This document shows positions 34,901-45,900 of a stretch of 64,000 bases of DNA, in pieces. The notes beneath the pieces are model-generated. The model saw nothing but the letters and a program-made list of their open reading frames with translations. It was not told where the DNA came from and did no database searches. Position numbers and translations under genes: made by a program. Numbering within the stretch: position 1 is the first letter of the stretch; each line of letters starts with the position of its first letter. The DNA comes from Linyphia triangularis (Eukaryota > Arthropoda > Arachnida > Araneae > Linyphiidae), in NCBI GenBank assembly GCA_963978545.1, contig OZ021731.1, positions 55,663,242 to 55,727,241 on the forward strand, in the 5' to 3' direction.

Positions 34901-36227
34901 ATCATCAGAAATCTAACAGAAATAATTGTTTGAGGCATAATAATGATCCCAGATAACCCCCCAATAATAATAATAAAAAAAGAAAGAAAAAGCGGAACAT
35001 AAACAGGCGGTTGTGGGCGGGATATTGATGGTTTAGATTAGTGGCCGAGTAGAAAAAGTTCGGAATCGTCATGTACCCAAATCGGCCAAACAGCCAGATA
35101 TTGAGGGCTTTTTAGACAGACTTTAAAAAGTACATAAAAAAAACTGTACTCAACGCAGTGACATCACAGCATCCACTTCACGAGACGCGAGCCGAGGTAG
35201 ATATCTGCACACGGCATGCGAGAAGGGAAACTCAAAAATTTAAAAGTTCCCTGATCAAAGGGTCATTTTACGAAATTCACTGATTTCTTCAGAAGAGTGA
35301 AATTCCCTGACATTTCCCTAATTTCCATGAATTCCAGGTTCTGTAGCCACCCTGTTAACATAATAAAGCTTGGTTTAAATTGGAATGAAATTTACATTTA
35401 AAGAGGCTTCAATTTCCCATGGTAATGTATTAATTTAAATCATTTGAGACCCATTGGAATTTAGGTTGGTTTGGTTTAAACATATTTTTGAATTTCGAAC
35501 TACAACAAGCATCCATGCTTAAATCCAACACCTTTGGCATGCAACGCCAGAGCGCTAACCACACAGCTGTCAGGAGGGCCCATTGAGACTTTGAAATCCA
35601 CACCTATGAAGTTCGTTCAACAATCGAAGAAAAAACCTCATAGAAGTGGATTTCAAAGTCCTAATGGGTCTTAAAGCATTTAAATTAACACAATACCATG
35701 AGAAAACTGATAGTAAATTATATTAGCTATCAAATAGATGCTTAATCTAATAAGATTTCATCAGGGACGTTCAGAATAAAGATAAACCTTGAAAAATATT
35801 AAAGTAATGTTCTTGACAAAGTTGAAAAAAAATACAAGACAAGGCTTTTGGTCAAACGTTTTCTCATGTATAAGCAATGCATAGTAAATACTATTCTCTA
35901 AATACTAGTAGGTAAATTGAAAACCAAACTTATTTCAAAAATATTATATTTTTATATTATTTCATGCAAATTGGAAAATTATTTAATACTTTTATTACCT
36001 AAAATGTGTGCTAAAAAAAATTACAATTGTATAATGTAACCAAAACTCTAACAAGCTTAGTAAAAACTAAGTGTAATATAACTCGAACTATTAGAGGGAT
36101 TTCTTTTCAATAAGCAAGCTCAGATAGGGTGAATTCGAATAAACTGATGATAAAATTAAATTTACAATTCAAAATTAAAGAATGTTTCAAAACTTACTCG
36201 AGTTATGGTAGGAGTTTTTGCTGCCAT
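5327..36227 (-). CDS. WTAP: WTAP / Fl(2)d, m6A methyltransferase complex scaffold (511 aa, seven coding exons)
   Basis: Coding exons on -: 36227-36198, 34395-34340, 34189-34125, 33725-33601, 26379-26201, 13288-13134 and 6252-5327. Together they make 1536 nt with all phases matching and GT-AG introns. The product follows animal WTAP closely in its coiled-coil half: [59 protein letters not shown] and [13 protein letters not shown] dimerises through this coiled coil and holds METTL3/METTL14 and VIRMA in nuclear speckles; in Drosophila Fl(2)d it acts in m6A-dependent splicing. The last exon is a long, low-complexity tail with acidic and proline-rich parts, two KEEP(I) motifs' worth of charge clusters and basic NLS-like runs ([21 protein letters not shown]). 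The start ATG is the first in the exon, but no in-frame stop precedes it after the acceptor (36236-36235), so at least one upstream exon exists and the N terminus could be longer. Length fits the family (human 396, fly about 536). Confidence 0.93.
7881..7958. repeat. (AT)n microsatellite, about 39 units
   Basis: Uninterrupted alternating AT for about 78 bp inside WTAP intron 6, followed by a short T run. Confidence 0.95.
8112..9060 (+). mobile_element. Helitron-like 5' fragment with decayed ORF start
   Basis: The segment opens TCCCTACTAATATTATAAAT, the 5' terminal motif I associate with arthropod Helitrons, followed by a CTGT(CTGT)n run and 'aaccgctgaaccgattttgatgaa'-type text also typical of them. 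At 9033 an ATG starts [13 protein letters not shown] and stops, resembling the basic N terminus of Helitron-encoded proteins. A very CG-rich stretch (8262-8440) lies between. No Rep/helicase domain and no CTRR 3' end with hairpin were found, so this is a truncated remnant. Family assignment rests on memory of the terminal motif. Confidence 0.4.
9504..9686. repeat. 180-bp near-perfect palindrome (foldback element)
   Basis: The left arm (9504-9592) and right arm (9594-9686) are reverse complements at roughly 85% with one small gap. The centre is GTAGCACGAG-C-CTCGTGCTAC, with a one-base spacer at 9593. Matching blocks include GGCGTCCACTAT, GGAGTGGA, TAGAGCCAATTAC and AACGTC. It carries no ORF. 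It could be a foldback/MITE element; as DNA or RNA it would form an extended hairpin. Confidence 0.8.
9687..9935. mobile_element. 249-bp TIR element (MITE), AAGCCGGATTTACAC ends
   Basis: The first 26 bp (AAGCCGGATTTACACACTAC...) and the reverse complement of the last 26 bp differ at one position. The interior is CG-rich relative to the intron and has no ORF. It abuts the palindrome on its left. Flanking bases (TTA on the left, ATA on the right) do not give a clean duplication, so the superfamily is left open. Confidence 0.65.
17026..17185. mobile_element. Tigger/pogo-like MITE, TA-flanked
   Basis: Starts CAGTCAAACCCCATTAAC and ends AACAAGGTCTGACTG, with TA on both sides (17024-17025 and 17186-17187). 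CAGT...ACTG tips with TA duplication are the hallmark of pogo/Tigger elements. It is 160 bp and non-coding. Related copies are at 30166-30711 and 61789-61980. Confidence 0.65.
18183..18381. mobile_element. 199-bp TIR element (MITE) with TTATA duplication
   Basis: The left end (GGACCCCATTGGCGACTTTT...) and right end (...AACAGTCGCCAATGCGGTC) are inverted over about 35 bp with several mismatches. The 5-bp direct repeat TTATA flanks it exactly (18178-18182 and 18382-18386). No ORF of its own; superfamily not assigned. Confidence 0.65.
21093..21352. repeat. Perfect tandem duplication, 2 x 130 bp
   Basis: Copy 1 (21093-21222) and copy 2 (21223-21352) show no difference by eye, and the match runs two bases further. 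It contains no ORF. Complete identity in a fast-evolving intron means either a very recent duplication or an assembly artefact. Confidence 0.9.
21845..22246. mobile_element. CAGGGTGG-ended TIR element, copy 1
   Basis: Starts CAGGGTGGCCAC and ends GTGGCCACTCTG (inverted, one mismatch). Its interior is clearly homologous to 39631-39966, sharing for example a long stretch around 'caaatttccccaattttctt' and 'agttttgctggtaatg'. Flanking hexamers (ATTGTT and TTGGTT) are a degraded match to the 6-bp duplication seen at the other copies. Non-coding. Confidence 0.7.
23513..24376. repeat. Degenerate quasi-periodic element, copy 1 (unit about 95-100 bp)
   Basis: The motif 'acgtaaatatcgg-gatagcg' recurs in degraded form at roughly 23662, 23758, 23856, 23956 and 24318; the first four are 96-100 bp apart. 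Between them are variants of 'cggcaaaaatgaacatcac' and 'atatcggcgtaacactc'. The stretch is richer in CG than its surroundings and free of long ORFs. It is homologous to 48316-49060, sharing the entry sequence 'acactaat-acgga-atagcggctatcaca'. No family recognised; it may be a decayed satellite-like or repeat-coding element. Confidence 0.6.
28121..29347 (-). mobile_element. Tc1-like DNA transposon, complete ends, inactive
   Basis: A perfect 30-bp terminal inverted repeat beginning CACTATCTGGCCAAAAGTAT (28121-28150 with 29318-29347) is flanked by the TA target duplication (28119-28120 and 29348-29349). The length of 1227 bp is typical of Tc1/mariner elements. It encodes one broken transposase on -. 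It sits inside a WTAP intron in the same orientation as WTAP. Intact ends mean it could in principle be mobilised in trans by a related transposase (inference). Confidence 0.95.
28185..29213 (-). pseudogene. Tc1-family transposase, frameshifted
   Basis: The start [17 protein letters not shown] (ATG at 29213) opens the N-terminal helix-turn-helix DNA-binding part ([10 protein letters not shown]...[13 protein letters not shown]). That frame stops at 29043, and further shifts and stops follow until about 28817. From there an open frame covers the catalytic domain to the stop at 28185. The DDE triad is present: [19 protein letters not shown] and [16 protein letters not shown], with 34 residues between the second Asp and the Glu (DD34E). 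The enzyme would cut and paste DNA at TA sites; the breaks in the linker make this copy non-functional. Only the N-terminal half is damaged. Confidence 0.93.
30166..30711. mobile_element. Tigger/pogo-like MITE, larger member
   Basis: Starts CAGTTAAAGCCTGTTAATG and ends CAGGGTTTGACTG, with TA on each side (30164-30165 and 30712-30713). The interior has long A and T runs. Its ends match the 17026 element in pattern, and it is non-coding. Confidence 0.5.
34396..36197 (-). other. WTAP intron 1 of the coding part (1.8 kb)
   Basis: Half of it is a CAGGGTGG-ended element (34482-35354). At 35500-35680 lies a tRNA-like stretch on - (box-A-like TGTGGTTAGCGC) beside an inverted repeat (35579-35601 with 35645-35669), possibly a decayed SINE. 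Otherwise plain AT-rich intron. The two next introns, 34339-34190 and 34124-33726, are short and empty. Confidence 0.45.
34482..35354. mobile_element. CAGGGTGG-ended TIR element, copy 3, 873 bp
   Basis: Starts CAGGGTGGTTACAGAA and ends TTCTGTAGCCACCCTG, a 16-bp inverted pair with one mismatch. TTAACA lies immediately outside both ends (34476-34481 and 35355-35360), a 6-bp duplication. Subterminal 'attccctga(ca)tttcc' text matches the two shorter copies. The interior (about 34990-35240) is CG-richer and non-coding. A 6-bp duplication is unusual for hAT (8 bp), so the superfamily is left open. Confidence 0.7.
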
Positions 36228-37198
36228 GACTTTTCTAAAAAAAGTAAGAACAAAATTTAGAATTGCAATCTTAATTAAATACTCAAGATCACAAAACAGA
36301 CTCTATATACTATCAAATGTAAAGCTGTTGCGTGGCTGAAAATAATTGACAATTCTACCCTTATAATTTAAAATATATTGAATCCAAGTTTTTAAAACCG
36401 AATAATTTTACACTGATTTCTTAGGGGAAAAAAAACACCTAGATGTCATTAAAAAGATCCAACATTAAATATTATTTATGAAAATTGAATCATATATGAT
36501 ATAGTGTATCTAAAGGTGAATCAAAACAATCATAAATGAGGGATCTTCTACTACTCTGTCAAGGAAAAAAATATAAGTTAATTATTGTTATCTTAAAATT
36601 TAATAAAGTAATAGCAACTTCAAAATGTTCAGTAATTTTTTTCAACTAAAATACAGAAACAATTTTGGTGTTTAAGTTAAAATAATTATTTTCTTGGTTG
36701 TTATTTTAACTCACTGACGGTCATGGGAATGGGCGAAATTCTATACTTGTTTTCCCCGCAACAATTATTTATTTTTCTAATTCATATACATAATTTTTTT
36801 TTTTATTATTTTTCATTTATTTTGTTTTAGGTAGGTTATAAAATATCATTCTAATAAAAATATTTTATTTTAAATTTAAAAATGTTGTGTATTGCTGGAA
36901 AAACTGGGGATCAAATGTCGTATATATACGTGCATGACCAACAGTGGGTTAAAGCCACCCAAAATAGAGGGGGGTTAAAGCTTCAAATAGAATTAAATTT
37001 CCTATTATAGTAGCATCTTCAGTTTCTTTTTTTTATCAGATCTTTTGATCGTTTAAAATATATATATACTTTAAACGATATATATATTATTCGTTTGAAC
37101 TTAGCAATACATTTAATTCACAAATTAAGTTCTTGAGACTAATACTGATTCATGTGCTTGAGTGAGGTGCTATCTTTCTTTACCCACATTGACATTAA

Positions 37199-37377
37199 TT
37201 GGTTGTTATTCAGATTATCTGGCGCCGTCAGCAACACGAGGGCTATAATGCGTCGAAACATTCGTCATTAGACAAGCCAACATACATTTACAAACACACA
37301 TGCCTAACACAGGACTCGAACCCGCAACCTCGCGGTCTAGAAGCTAGCACGCTAACCACTATACCGTTTGGTCGGCG
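37199..37377 (-). mobile_element. tRNA-derived SINE, copy 1, 13-bp target duplication
   Basis: Read on -, the head carries a box-A-like TAGTGGTTAGCGTGC and a box-B GGGTTCGAGTCC, the internal RNA polymerase III promoter of a tRNA. A unique body follows, ending in AATAACAACCAA. The 13-bp direct repeat ACATTGACATTAA flanks it exactly (37186-37198 and 37378-37390), proving a retroposition event. The second copy at 51748-51928 shares the whole length. The partner LINE is not evident. Confidence 0.88.
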
Positions 37378-39630
37378 ACATTGACATTAAACTTATGAAG
37401 TATCGTTCATCTGCATATTTAGCATCTGAAAAGATAGACTCTAAGCAGATTTGAACTATTAGCAGGCACTTTCTTAGAAAAGCACTGAATTGCATTCTTA
37501 AAACCAGTCCCTCAATGCACCTCACAGACAGCAATTCACTAGTCTGACAGAGTTTTAATTTTGAGATCGCAACCTGTTAATTTGAAATAAACAAAGCTCC
37601 TCTAACTGAAGTATACTACCTAATAAAATAAAAATAACCACTGTGATTTTTGAGAAAATACCTGTGTAGTTAAAAACACTGAAAATGTAAATGTTATGTT
37701 CAATTTTAGTTCATAAAGAGCTGAATAGATATCTATGTAAAAAGAAGTTTAATAAGAGACATATAACAATGTAATAAAATGTTTCACTCATCTTAAATAT
37801 CTGTGACAATTTCCTAATAGACGGCTGCAAGTTTTAAATTGTTTCTTCTGAATTAAATCCTGAAATTGTTTCTTCTTAAAACTGACCCAGGTTGGCAAGG
37901 TAATAATTCATTAATTTTTGTCCTTGATAAAATATCTATAAACAACTTAGCTCAGTTTTAAAATAAACAATATAGAATGGAAAAATAAAATCATTTTGTC
38001 CCTTTCTCAAAGAAAATTAAAGTAAGGCAAAAAAGAATGGTATTATTCACCAAGTTATAACATATCCACTAATATTAATTTAACTAATTAGGAGTTGACT
38101 TTCAAACAGTTTTAGCTATTAAACCCTGGCCAGTCCTCCCTGAAACTATATTTCACAATTTTGTTTGACATTGAGACTTTTATAGTTCCCGTTTCATACA
38201 CAAAGTAAAAAAAAATATATATATATATTTTCAAGCAAGTTTTTGTACTTGGGAAGTTGTTTAATGAGTAAATAATTAAGTAAAATCGAGAATGATAGCA
38301 AAGGATTGACACAAGGAGCATTTGGTAATTAATACCTTTCAAAATTGTTACATAAACGCAAATATAAAAACTACTGGAACTAAAACTTCTCCCCAGAGAC
38401 ATATTTCAAAGATGAGTAAACTTAAATAATACAGGGCTACGAAGCTGAAATAATTAATCTTTTCTGATAAAGTGTAGACAAATTGATTAAAAGCTTAAAG
38501 TTCAAATAAAAGTATAGACAAAAAGCAATAAAACTTACTCAAACTTTAAACACACCACTTTATGCAAAAACAAGCTATTAACAGCAAAGCAAAATGTTAC
38601 CTTTGCATATTGTTCAATTTTCAGTATTTTTAACAATAACTATTATCTCTGGTACCTTCGAAAATAAATACCAATAAAGAAAAAAAAATAATATTTAAGT
38701 CTTTTCAAATTTGAGTCTATCCAATTAAAAAAAAATTACAATATAATACCAAGTATGTCTAATAAATCATGAGGGATAATATTGGGAAATCAAGTTTCGT
38801 AATACATAAAATATGGACATTGATGTCTCATACTGACAACTTATGAGATCCCTAACGAAAATGTTTACATGTTGCAACAATAAATATTGTACCTATTCAC
38901 TCAATATTAATTCTTTATTTCTATAAACAAAACCTTTTTGAATCCAACATCTTCAATCACAGATACCGCAACTTTTATATGCAGGACTTATGTTCACAAT
39001 AATAACCATAACAAAACACTAGGTTGATTTGAAAAGAACTGAGTACAAAGTATTTTTGAGACTATTCTTCCCTATTCTGTTAGAGGGCACAAGGTATTTA
39101 ACAGTCAAAATCAAGACAAAATTACCAAATGCAGTGGGCCCTTAAAAGAGTACCCATTTTTTGTATTTTAAACGTCAAATTAAAATATACATAGATTTAT
39201 TAAATGAAACTTTATACTTAGAAAAATAGGCGAGTAACTCTTATTAAATTTTATAAGAATTTACTAAACACCAGTGGATGTGTTCACATAGCAAATTTCT
39301 TGTTCACAATAGTAGAAAAATGAAATTGCCAGGTGTTTTTTTTAAGGTAAAAAGTTTCAGAAGTAGTCAATAAGCAGCAATCAAACAACTTCAAAAGGGC
39401 AATTTAAAAAAAATTTTGGTTTATAACAAAATCACGTTTTGTTTTTAATATTTAGATATAATGATTCTAGCTACTACACTGCTCTAAAGTAGGGAGAAGA
39501 TAAAACAAAACTCTGGCCCGGCAGAGGTCAATCTTTCCAAAACTATAAACATATACAATTTGCTAAAGTTCTCACTATAAAAATTTAACCGGAGCCACTA
39601 AAAATGGAAACTGGATGTCAATGATTTATT

Positions 39631-39966
39631 CAGGGTGGCCACAAAATTAAGGAAAAAAAGTTCCCTGATTTCCCCGACAGATTTCTAAAAAATTCCCTGA
39701 TTTTAGGACAAACTTTTTTTCAAATTTCCCCAATTTTCTTAGGATTTCCAGATGTCTAGACACCCTAATCAAATAGAACATGTATTCTAAAGAGATAATA
39801 TGCAATTTTTTAAAAAATAGTTTTGCTGGTAATGAAAAGTTTAAATTATTCCGTAACTCCAATGGCTTACCACTACAAATCTCCAAGTAAGTAGGGCCAA
39901 AATATGGATGAACATGCTTTAAACAATACAAAATTTCCCTGACATTTCCAGGTTCTGTGGCCACTG
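39631..39966. mobile_element. CAGGGTGG-ended TIR element, copy 2
   Basis: Starts CAGGGTGGCCAC and ends GTGGCCACTG. TTTATT flanks both ends (39625-39630 and 39967-39972), a 6-bp target duplication. The interior is highly similar to 21845-22246. Non-coding. Confidence 0.75.
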
Positions 39967-42699
39967 TTTATTTTACTCCCCCCCCCCCCCCCCCCACTAC
40001 AACATATGCAATTAATAGTTCAACAAATTTTACTTATACTCAAAATTTATTAAAGGCAAATTATGACATGAATAAAAGTTCAACATTATCAGCTCACAAG
40101 CTGTTCCTTTTCTTTTCATATATTTTCAACCTCAAAACACACTCACTGCAAAAACTGCTGGATGGAGCACTTAAAATATTTTCCAAGCTAGTTATACTAC
40201 AATAGAAATATGTTACGAATTTTAAGGAGAGCAAGAGCCCTTAAATATGTTCATGAGACAATATGCATCCTTTTGAATAGTTTTAAATATTTGAAAAGTT
40301 ATTTTTTGTTATGCAAACATTACCAACCAAGACAATTCTCATCAATGAAGGTCCAGTTATCCATGTTTTAAAATACTTCTATTTTTCTATTATAAGTAGA
40401 AGTTAAGACAAGTTTTATAGGAAACAATATAACAGACATTCAGCAGGCCAAATTTTCGGTAATCAGCTTGTGCATAAGTCGAATATTCAGCATTTGGCCA
40501 AAATCACTATTCGGTGCATTTCTAATATCCTTTTGCTTTGTTGTTGATGTCAAATGAAGGCACTGTTCAGTAAACTACTTAACAGAGTGTTCTGCTATTT
40601 TCTTCACCAAGCAGCACACACAAAAGATGTAGAAGCACCATATTCAATTGTTGTTAATGTCGCTCACAATCCAATGGCACAGAAGTATGATGCACAACAA
40701 GAGATCCAGACATATTGCATTTGTGCCCCAGATGGTGCCGTACAGACATTGCTTCCAAAAATTGGTAGATGTGATGGGTATTGAAGCAAGTTAAGACTTG
40801 CTTGTCACCAGGAATAATATTGTAACTTCATTCGGCAAGTATTGACATAGTTGTTGATAAACTCTTCAGAGTATACTTTTCTTTCGTTTGATGACAGCTA
40901 ATAATATCAATATTGTAGAATATCCATAAGGAGATGTTTCAATAGTATAGCTCATTAAATGCGACAAAAAGAGCTGTTCTTGTAAACCTTGGACTGAAAG
41001 TTGAGCAGAGGGTTCTTGCAGCATTCTTTATTTTTGGAACTTGAATTATTGAATAAACTTCCTTAAATTTAACTTTTCAAAGCTTGAAGATGTGATTTCT
41101 TAAGTTAATGTAGCTTTACTACACGAGCCAACAAAATTCTAAACACCTATGGTGTTAATTTTTCATTCTCTTGTTTTAAGTAATTGGATTTACGGTTTCA
41201 CTAGAAACGTGGAAACATTTTCCATTAAAATACTGACGATTCCATTTTTCACAAAATTTCACTAGTTCACCGTGAAACATTGAAATATTTGCAATTCAAA
41301 CTTTGGCACTTCTGGAATACAATAAGACAACTGATTAAAAAAGGTAAAGTTGTTGTTGAAGGATAAAATGATACTTTAAGGATTCAGCTTGATAACTTTT
41401 GATTTTCTTTATCCAATTTTACATTAATTTAATTTTTAAAATGTGTGTATAAAATCATAATTTAAATATCCCTTCCTTATTCACCTGCAAAATATACTCG
41501 GTTACAAAAGTCGTACAACAATTACAACTTATCGGGAGCAGTTGTTAATGTTCATGGAAAAATGCATTAAAATTCAAACACAATGCAAAGACATTTAAAC
41601 ACAATGCAAAACATTTAAGAAAAAACAGTCTTATCAAAGTTAGCTGAAAGAATGGAAGTCAATGGTTAGTACAGAGACAAACCCAGAACTCAAAATTTTC
41701 CATTATTCCATTCAGAACTCTAACACTATTTAGGTAGCTGTTGAACTGTTTGGAGAGGAAAATTAAGAGGTTACTAATTTGGAGTGATTTATATTTCGAA
41801 GATAGAGCCATGGAAATTTACTGAACATGGCTAGGTCCCTATAGTGCATCTGTTCCAAAATACCTACATTGGAGGAGTATTAAGCCACCTTCGAGGAAAT
41901 AGGAATAGTTTCATTGTTTTTAGCCAACTTAAAATGGAAATTGACTTACTCTTCGCCGAAAAGTTGATACAATTTTAGCTTTATACCAGATCACATATTT
42001 AAATTGGTATTTAGACAGATAGTTTATTATAAACAGCAAGTTGCATTAGATGATTCTATGAAACATGAAAAGTCACAAAAAATCATATGAAATCGATGGA
42101 ATGCCTAAATTTTCTGATAACTTTTACTTTATGTTAAAATATATCATATTAGAAGCTACAGAAAATGTGCGCAAAAGATGCATTGAATTCGATTAAATGA
42201 TAGCGGAAGAGGAAATACATCAAATTTTAACTTTAGCCTCACTTATTACAACTAACAAACATTGGTTTGAAACGACACAGGGAGGTCAATAGCAGGAGCC
42301 ATTTTGTTCAAAGAAAACAAGGTATGTACTAGATTATGTAAAAATGCACCTAGAAATGCAAACTAAGTACTGCATTAAACGAAAACAAAGTCTCACTTTA
42401 TACTTACATCTTTTGTAAACAAGTTTAATATTAAAGCATTTTGATATCTGTGGGGAAAACCCGGAATTTTAGCAGAATACACACATCAAAGTCCACCATT
42501 ATAATCATGACAAATAACAATAAATATGTTGCCAAATACTAAATATAATCTACAAAAATAAATACCTAAAGCTAAAGGACTTTAAATGAATAGATTCAAA
42601 GATTGCTATTGATAAAGTATCTAGTTTCATTTCTATATTTTTGTGTTTTAATGCTACTTTTAAAAGTTAAATTAATATCGTTACATTTATGTACATTAA

Positions 42700-42916
42700 A
42701 TAACGAAATTTAACACTGATATGTTATAATCTGGCAACTGTTCGCCTCTCACTTCCCGAAAGTTCGTCGGTCGATCCGGTTTTATTCCTAACGATTCGGT
42801 ACGGTTTCAAAAGAGTAGCAATATCAAAAGCAGAACTTTGCCTTTAAAGAAGACAATTGTTAGAGAAGCGAAATTGTACTGCCATTCACTATTGTTGGTT
42901 AAAATTCATTCTCAAA
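42700..42916. promoter_or_regulatory. Probable SOD2 promoter/5' UTR, possibly shared with WTAP
   Basis: A less AT-rich stretch with CG dinucleotides (for example TTCGTCGGTCGATCCGG near 42763) directly precedes the SOD2 start in an otherwise very AT-rich area. WTAP is transcribed away from here on the other strand. No TATA box or specific binding site can be named with confidence. Confidence 0.35.
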
Positions 42917-45900
42917 ATGATTGTAAATCGCGTAATGCACGTTTTAAAAGGGTTTGTAGTTTTATCTCCATTTAATAACTTTAAACATACTTCTACTTAT
43001 GAAGTGTATTTATTAATCATTCAACTTTTTAATTCTTATCTTAAAAAGATTTATTTTAATTCAGTTCTGTCCAATTTTTAATACTGCGCCAATTCTTTGT
43101 TAAACCGGCAACTAAAATATGTGTCATAACTAAATATTAATTATGTGACATTACTAAATATTAACTTGGAAACTTGTCAAAAGAAAATTAAATGGATACC
43201 GTAGCCTTTAAACTCCTCAGGATTTTCGGTAACTTTGTTTGGAACTAATACATAAATAAGGTAAACATTATTTATGGTTACCATAAAGCTGGTTATAGAG
43301 TGAGGTTAAAGGGTAATAATTTGAAATTATCTTTTATATTAAGTCAGGAAAATTACCAAGTCCTATTCAGCTAAATGGTGTAAAAATATTTAACCAATCG
43401 GTATTGTGTACTTAGTTTATCTCAAGTATTTGATTCCAGTTTTCTTTGCTCTTGCTTTGAAGTCAGGTTTTTTTTCCAAATAAGTTTTTAAATCCGTTTG
43501 TGATTAATTGTATTGTACAAGTTTTTTTTTTTTTTTCAAATATTTTTAAGTGTTGAATATTTTTTTATTTTAGGAATAGATTGTTTACTTCCCAAATTTC
43601 TTGGGCTCTGAATAAGCATACTTTACCTGATCTTCCTTATGACTATGGAGCATTGGAGCCAACAATTTCTGCTGAAATAATGCAGCTGCATCACTCAAAA
43701 CATCATGCTGCTTATGTTAATAATTTAAATATCGCAGAAGAGAAATTGGCCGAAGCTACAGCAAAAGGTATATGTTTGTTTAATATTCCATACCTCTTAA
43801 TGCAAAAAATACTTATCTTAAATATTACTCGACTTTTTCAAAAATAATTCTTTTCATGTTACCTTTCTTTTAGACAGTTGCTAGATTTAAAAAAAAAAAA
43901 AAAAAACTTCGAATTGCAGCAATAAATCAACCTTCAAATCATTGATAATTTCTATAACATACTGTAAACAGGTACTTTTCCATTAAAATGGGCTGTTGGC
44001 AATATCCAAGTACAGTACGGATTCTGTGCCAAGAATTATTTACATAAAACTTTGCCAAATTATGGCAACCATTGGCAGTTCACTTGTTATTAAAACATGG
44101 CGGCTGCTGCCTTGGCGCGGAATCCGTACCGTACTTGGAAGTTTTGCCCATATTTTCTGTATTGCCAATTGTTTGTTTAACAGAAAAGTACCGTAAGCAT
44201 TTAGGCTTGGTGATACATTTACGCTTTATTTAAGTATTTAGTCTTGGTGCCAACTGGTATTCTTTTAACAAAATGTGCTTTTAATTTGTTAAAAAAATCT
44301 AACTTTAATTTAAGACTTGGGTACTCTTCCGTTAGATGGGTACCAGTTGTTGCCAAGACTAAACGTGTATAAATGTATTACCTAGCCTAAATGTGTATGA
44401 TTTGCTATAGGAATTGTAAATAATTTGAAGGTTGTTAGTTTGGATGAGTTATCATTGCAATTTAACAGCGATCTAGTAGCTATCTTAAGAAAAAGTACCA
44501 AGGTTTAATAGTAATTAGTTTACATGTTGTCATACATAATAATACATTTTATAGATTTTTTTTTTTAGTTTTTACGTATACATAATTTAATAAAATTATT
44601 AATAATATTATCCACTTGCTACTTTTTAATACAATATGTGGAAAGCGTTATGCAAATAAGCTACATAATGTTCAAAGTTTAATTTTTGGTATTGTTTGAT
44701 TCAGCCCTTCAATATCTAATTATCTTATCAAGTAAAATCATTAGATTTTACTTCAATGGAGTAGTTACTGTATGATTAATTTATAGAACAATTAATCAGT
44801 ATGATTGTTTTTTATTTTGTATATGCATAAAGCTACTCATACTTTAGACATTAGTAGACTATTCAAGGTAAATCTGAAGAAAAAATGTATTGCATAATTA
44901 CATGTGCAATCTAAATTGTATATTTTGATTATCTCTTAAAAGTTTTATTATTGAATTGATTTTGCTATCTCATAGGTATTGTTCAGTGATTTTTGTCTTA
45001 AATTGAAAATGTTTTACAGATTTATTTCAGAATTTAAAGTTTTCAATTAATATTTGTAATTCTCATTAAATAAGTTTCAAAATATGTTTAAATTAAAATA
45101 TCTTTAGGCTCAAAAATCTTGTTCTAATACTTCTGAATTTAGGATACCTCACTGGAGTTAATTTAATATTAAAAACATCAGCACCATTTGAACCAGTTGC
45201 TGCATTTTTTTCCCTTCACAAATGTATCAAATATTTTTGCGATGGCTGTTTGGGTAATCTTTGATTTGAAATAAAACATATTCAATTATGTTTAAATTCT
45301 TTTTTGGAAATGATATAAAAAGAAAAGTATACAACCATTACCAAAAGTAGGAAATATTGATAAAATTGCAAAAAAGTTATTAACATGTTGACAGTCACAA
45401 TATAAAAAAAAATTCTGTGTACCCACATTATTTTTATTTTTGATTTGCTTTTAAAATGATTTTAACACAACAAAATTTTGATATTTTTTTTTCTCCAAGT
45501 CTTTTGTTTCTGATGCCATTCAAAATGTGCCTACATTAGAATAACATGGTATTTGTGAAGTGGCAGTCAACTTGTTAATTATAAGAGCCACCATTAAGAT
45601 CAAATTGTTGCTTTTACAACTTTACGAGTGACCTAATGCATCAACTGTGATTTTCCAGTTTCTAACTGCAGATATTTTTCCTTTATTCACAGTATAATTT
45701 GTTTTTTATTCTATTAATTTTTAACTGTTGTGGGCTTTCTAGGAGATGTTTCTACAGCTATTGCCTTGACACCTGCTATTAAATTCAATGGAGGTGGTCA
45801 TCTTAATCACTCAATATTTTGGAATAATTTAAGTCCATCAGGGGGAGAACCTCAAGGTATATTTATCCTGTTTCTAATGTGCAATTCACTGCAATGTACT

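Larger units (their letters stand above)
36235..42699. other. Region upstream of WTAP coding start, towards SOD2
   Basis: The acceptor at 36236-36235 shows that a WTAP 5' exon lies to the right. A weak minus-strand donor (GAT/GTAAGT, about 42411) is one candidate but was not confirmed. The region holds a SINE (37199-37377), a CAGGGTGG element (39631-39966) and a C20 run (about 39978). A short ORF at 40554-40784 has no recognised family. The rest is AT-rich without further structure I can name. Confidence 0.4.

Noticed and set aside
37290..37377. Genuine tRNA gene on -
   Set aside because: Box A and box B are good, but the sequence lies within a 179-bp unit with target duplications and a second copy; acceptor pairing is not convincing. 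It is the head of a SINE.
40554..40784. 76-codon ORF on + upstream of SOD2
   Set aside because: No domain, no splice context that extends it, and no coding bias beyond its surroundings.
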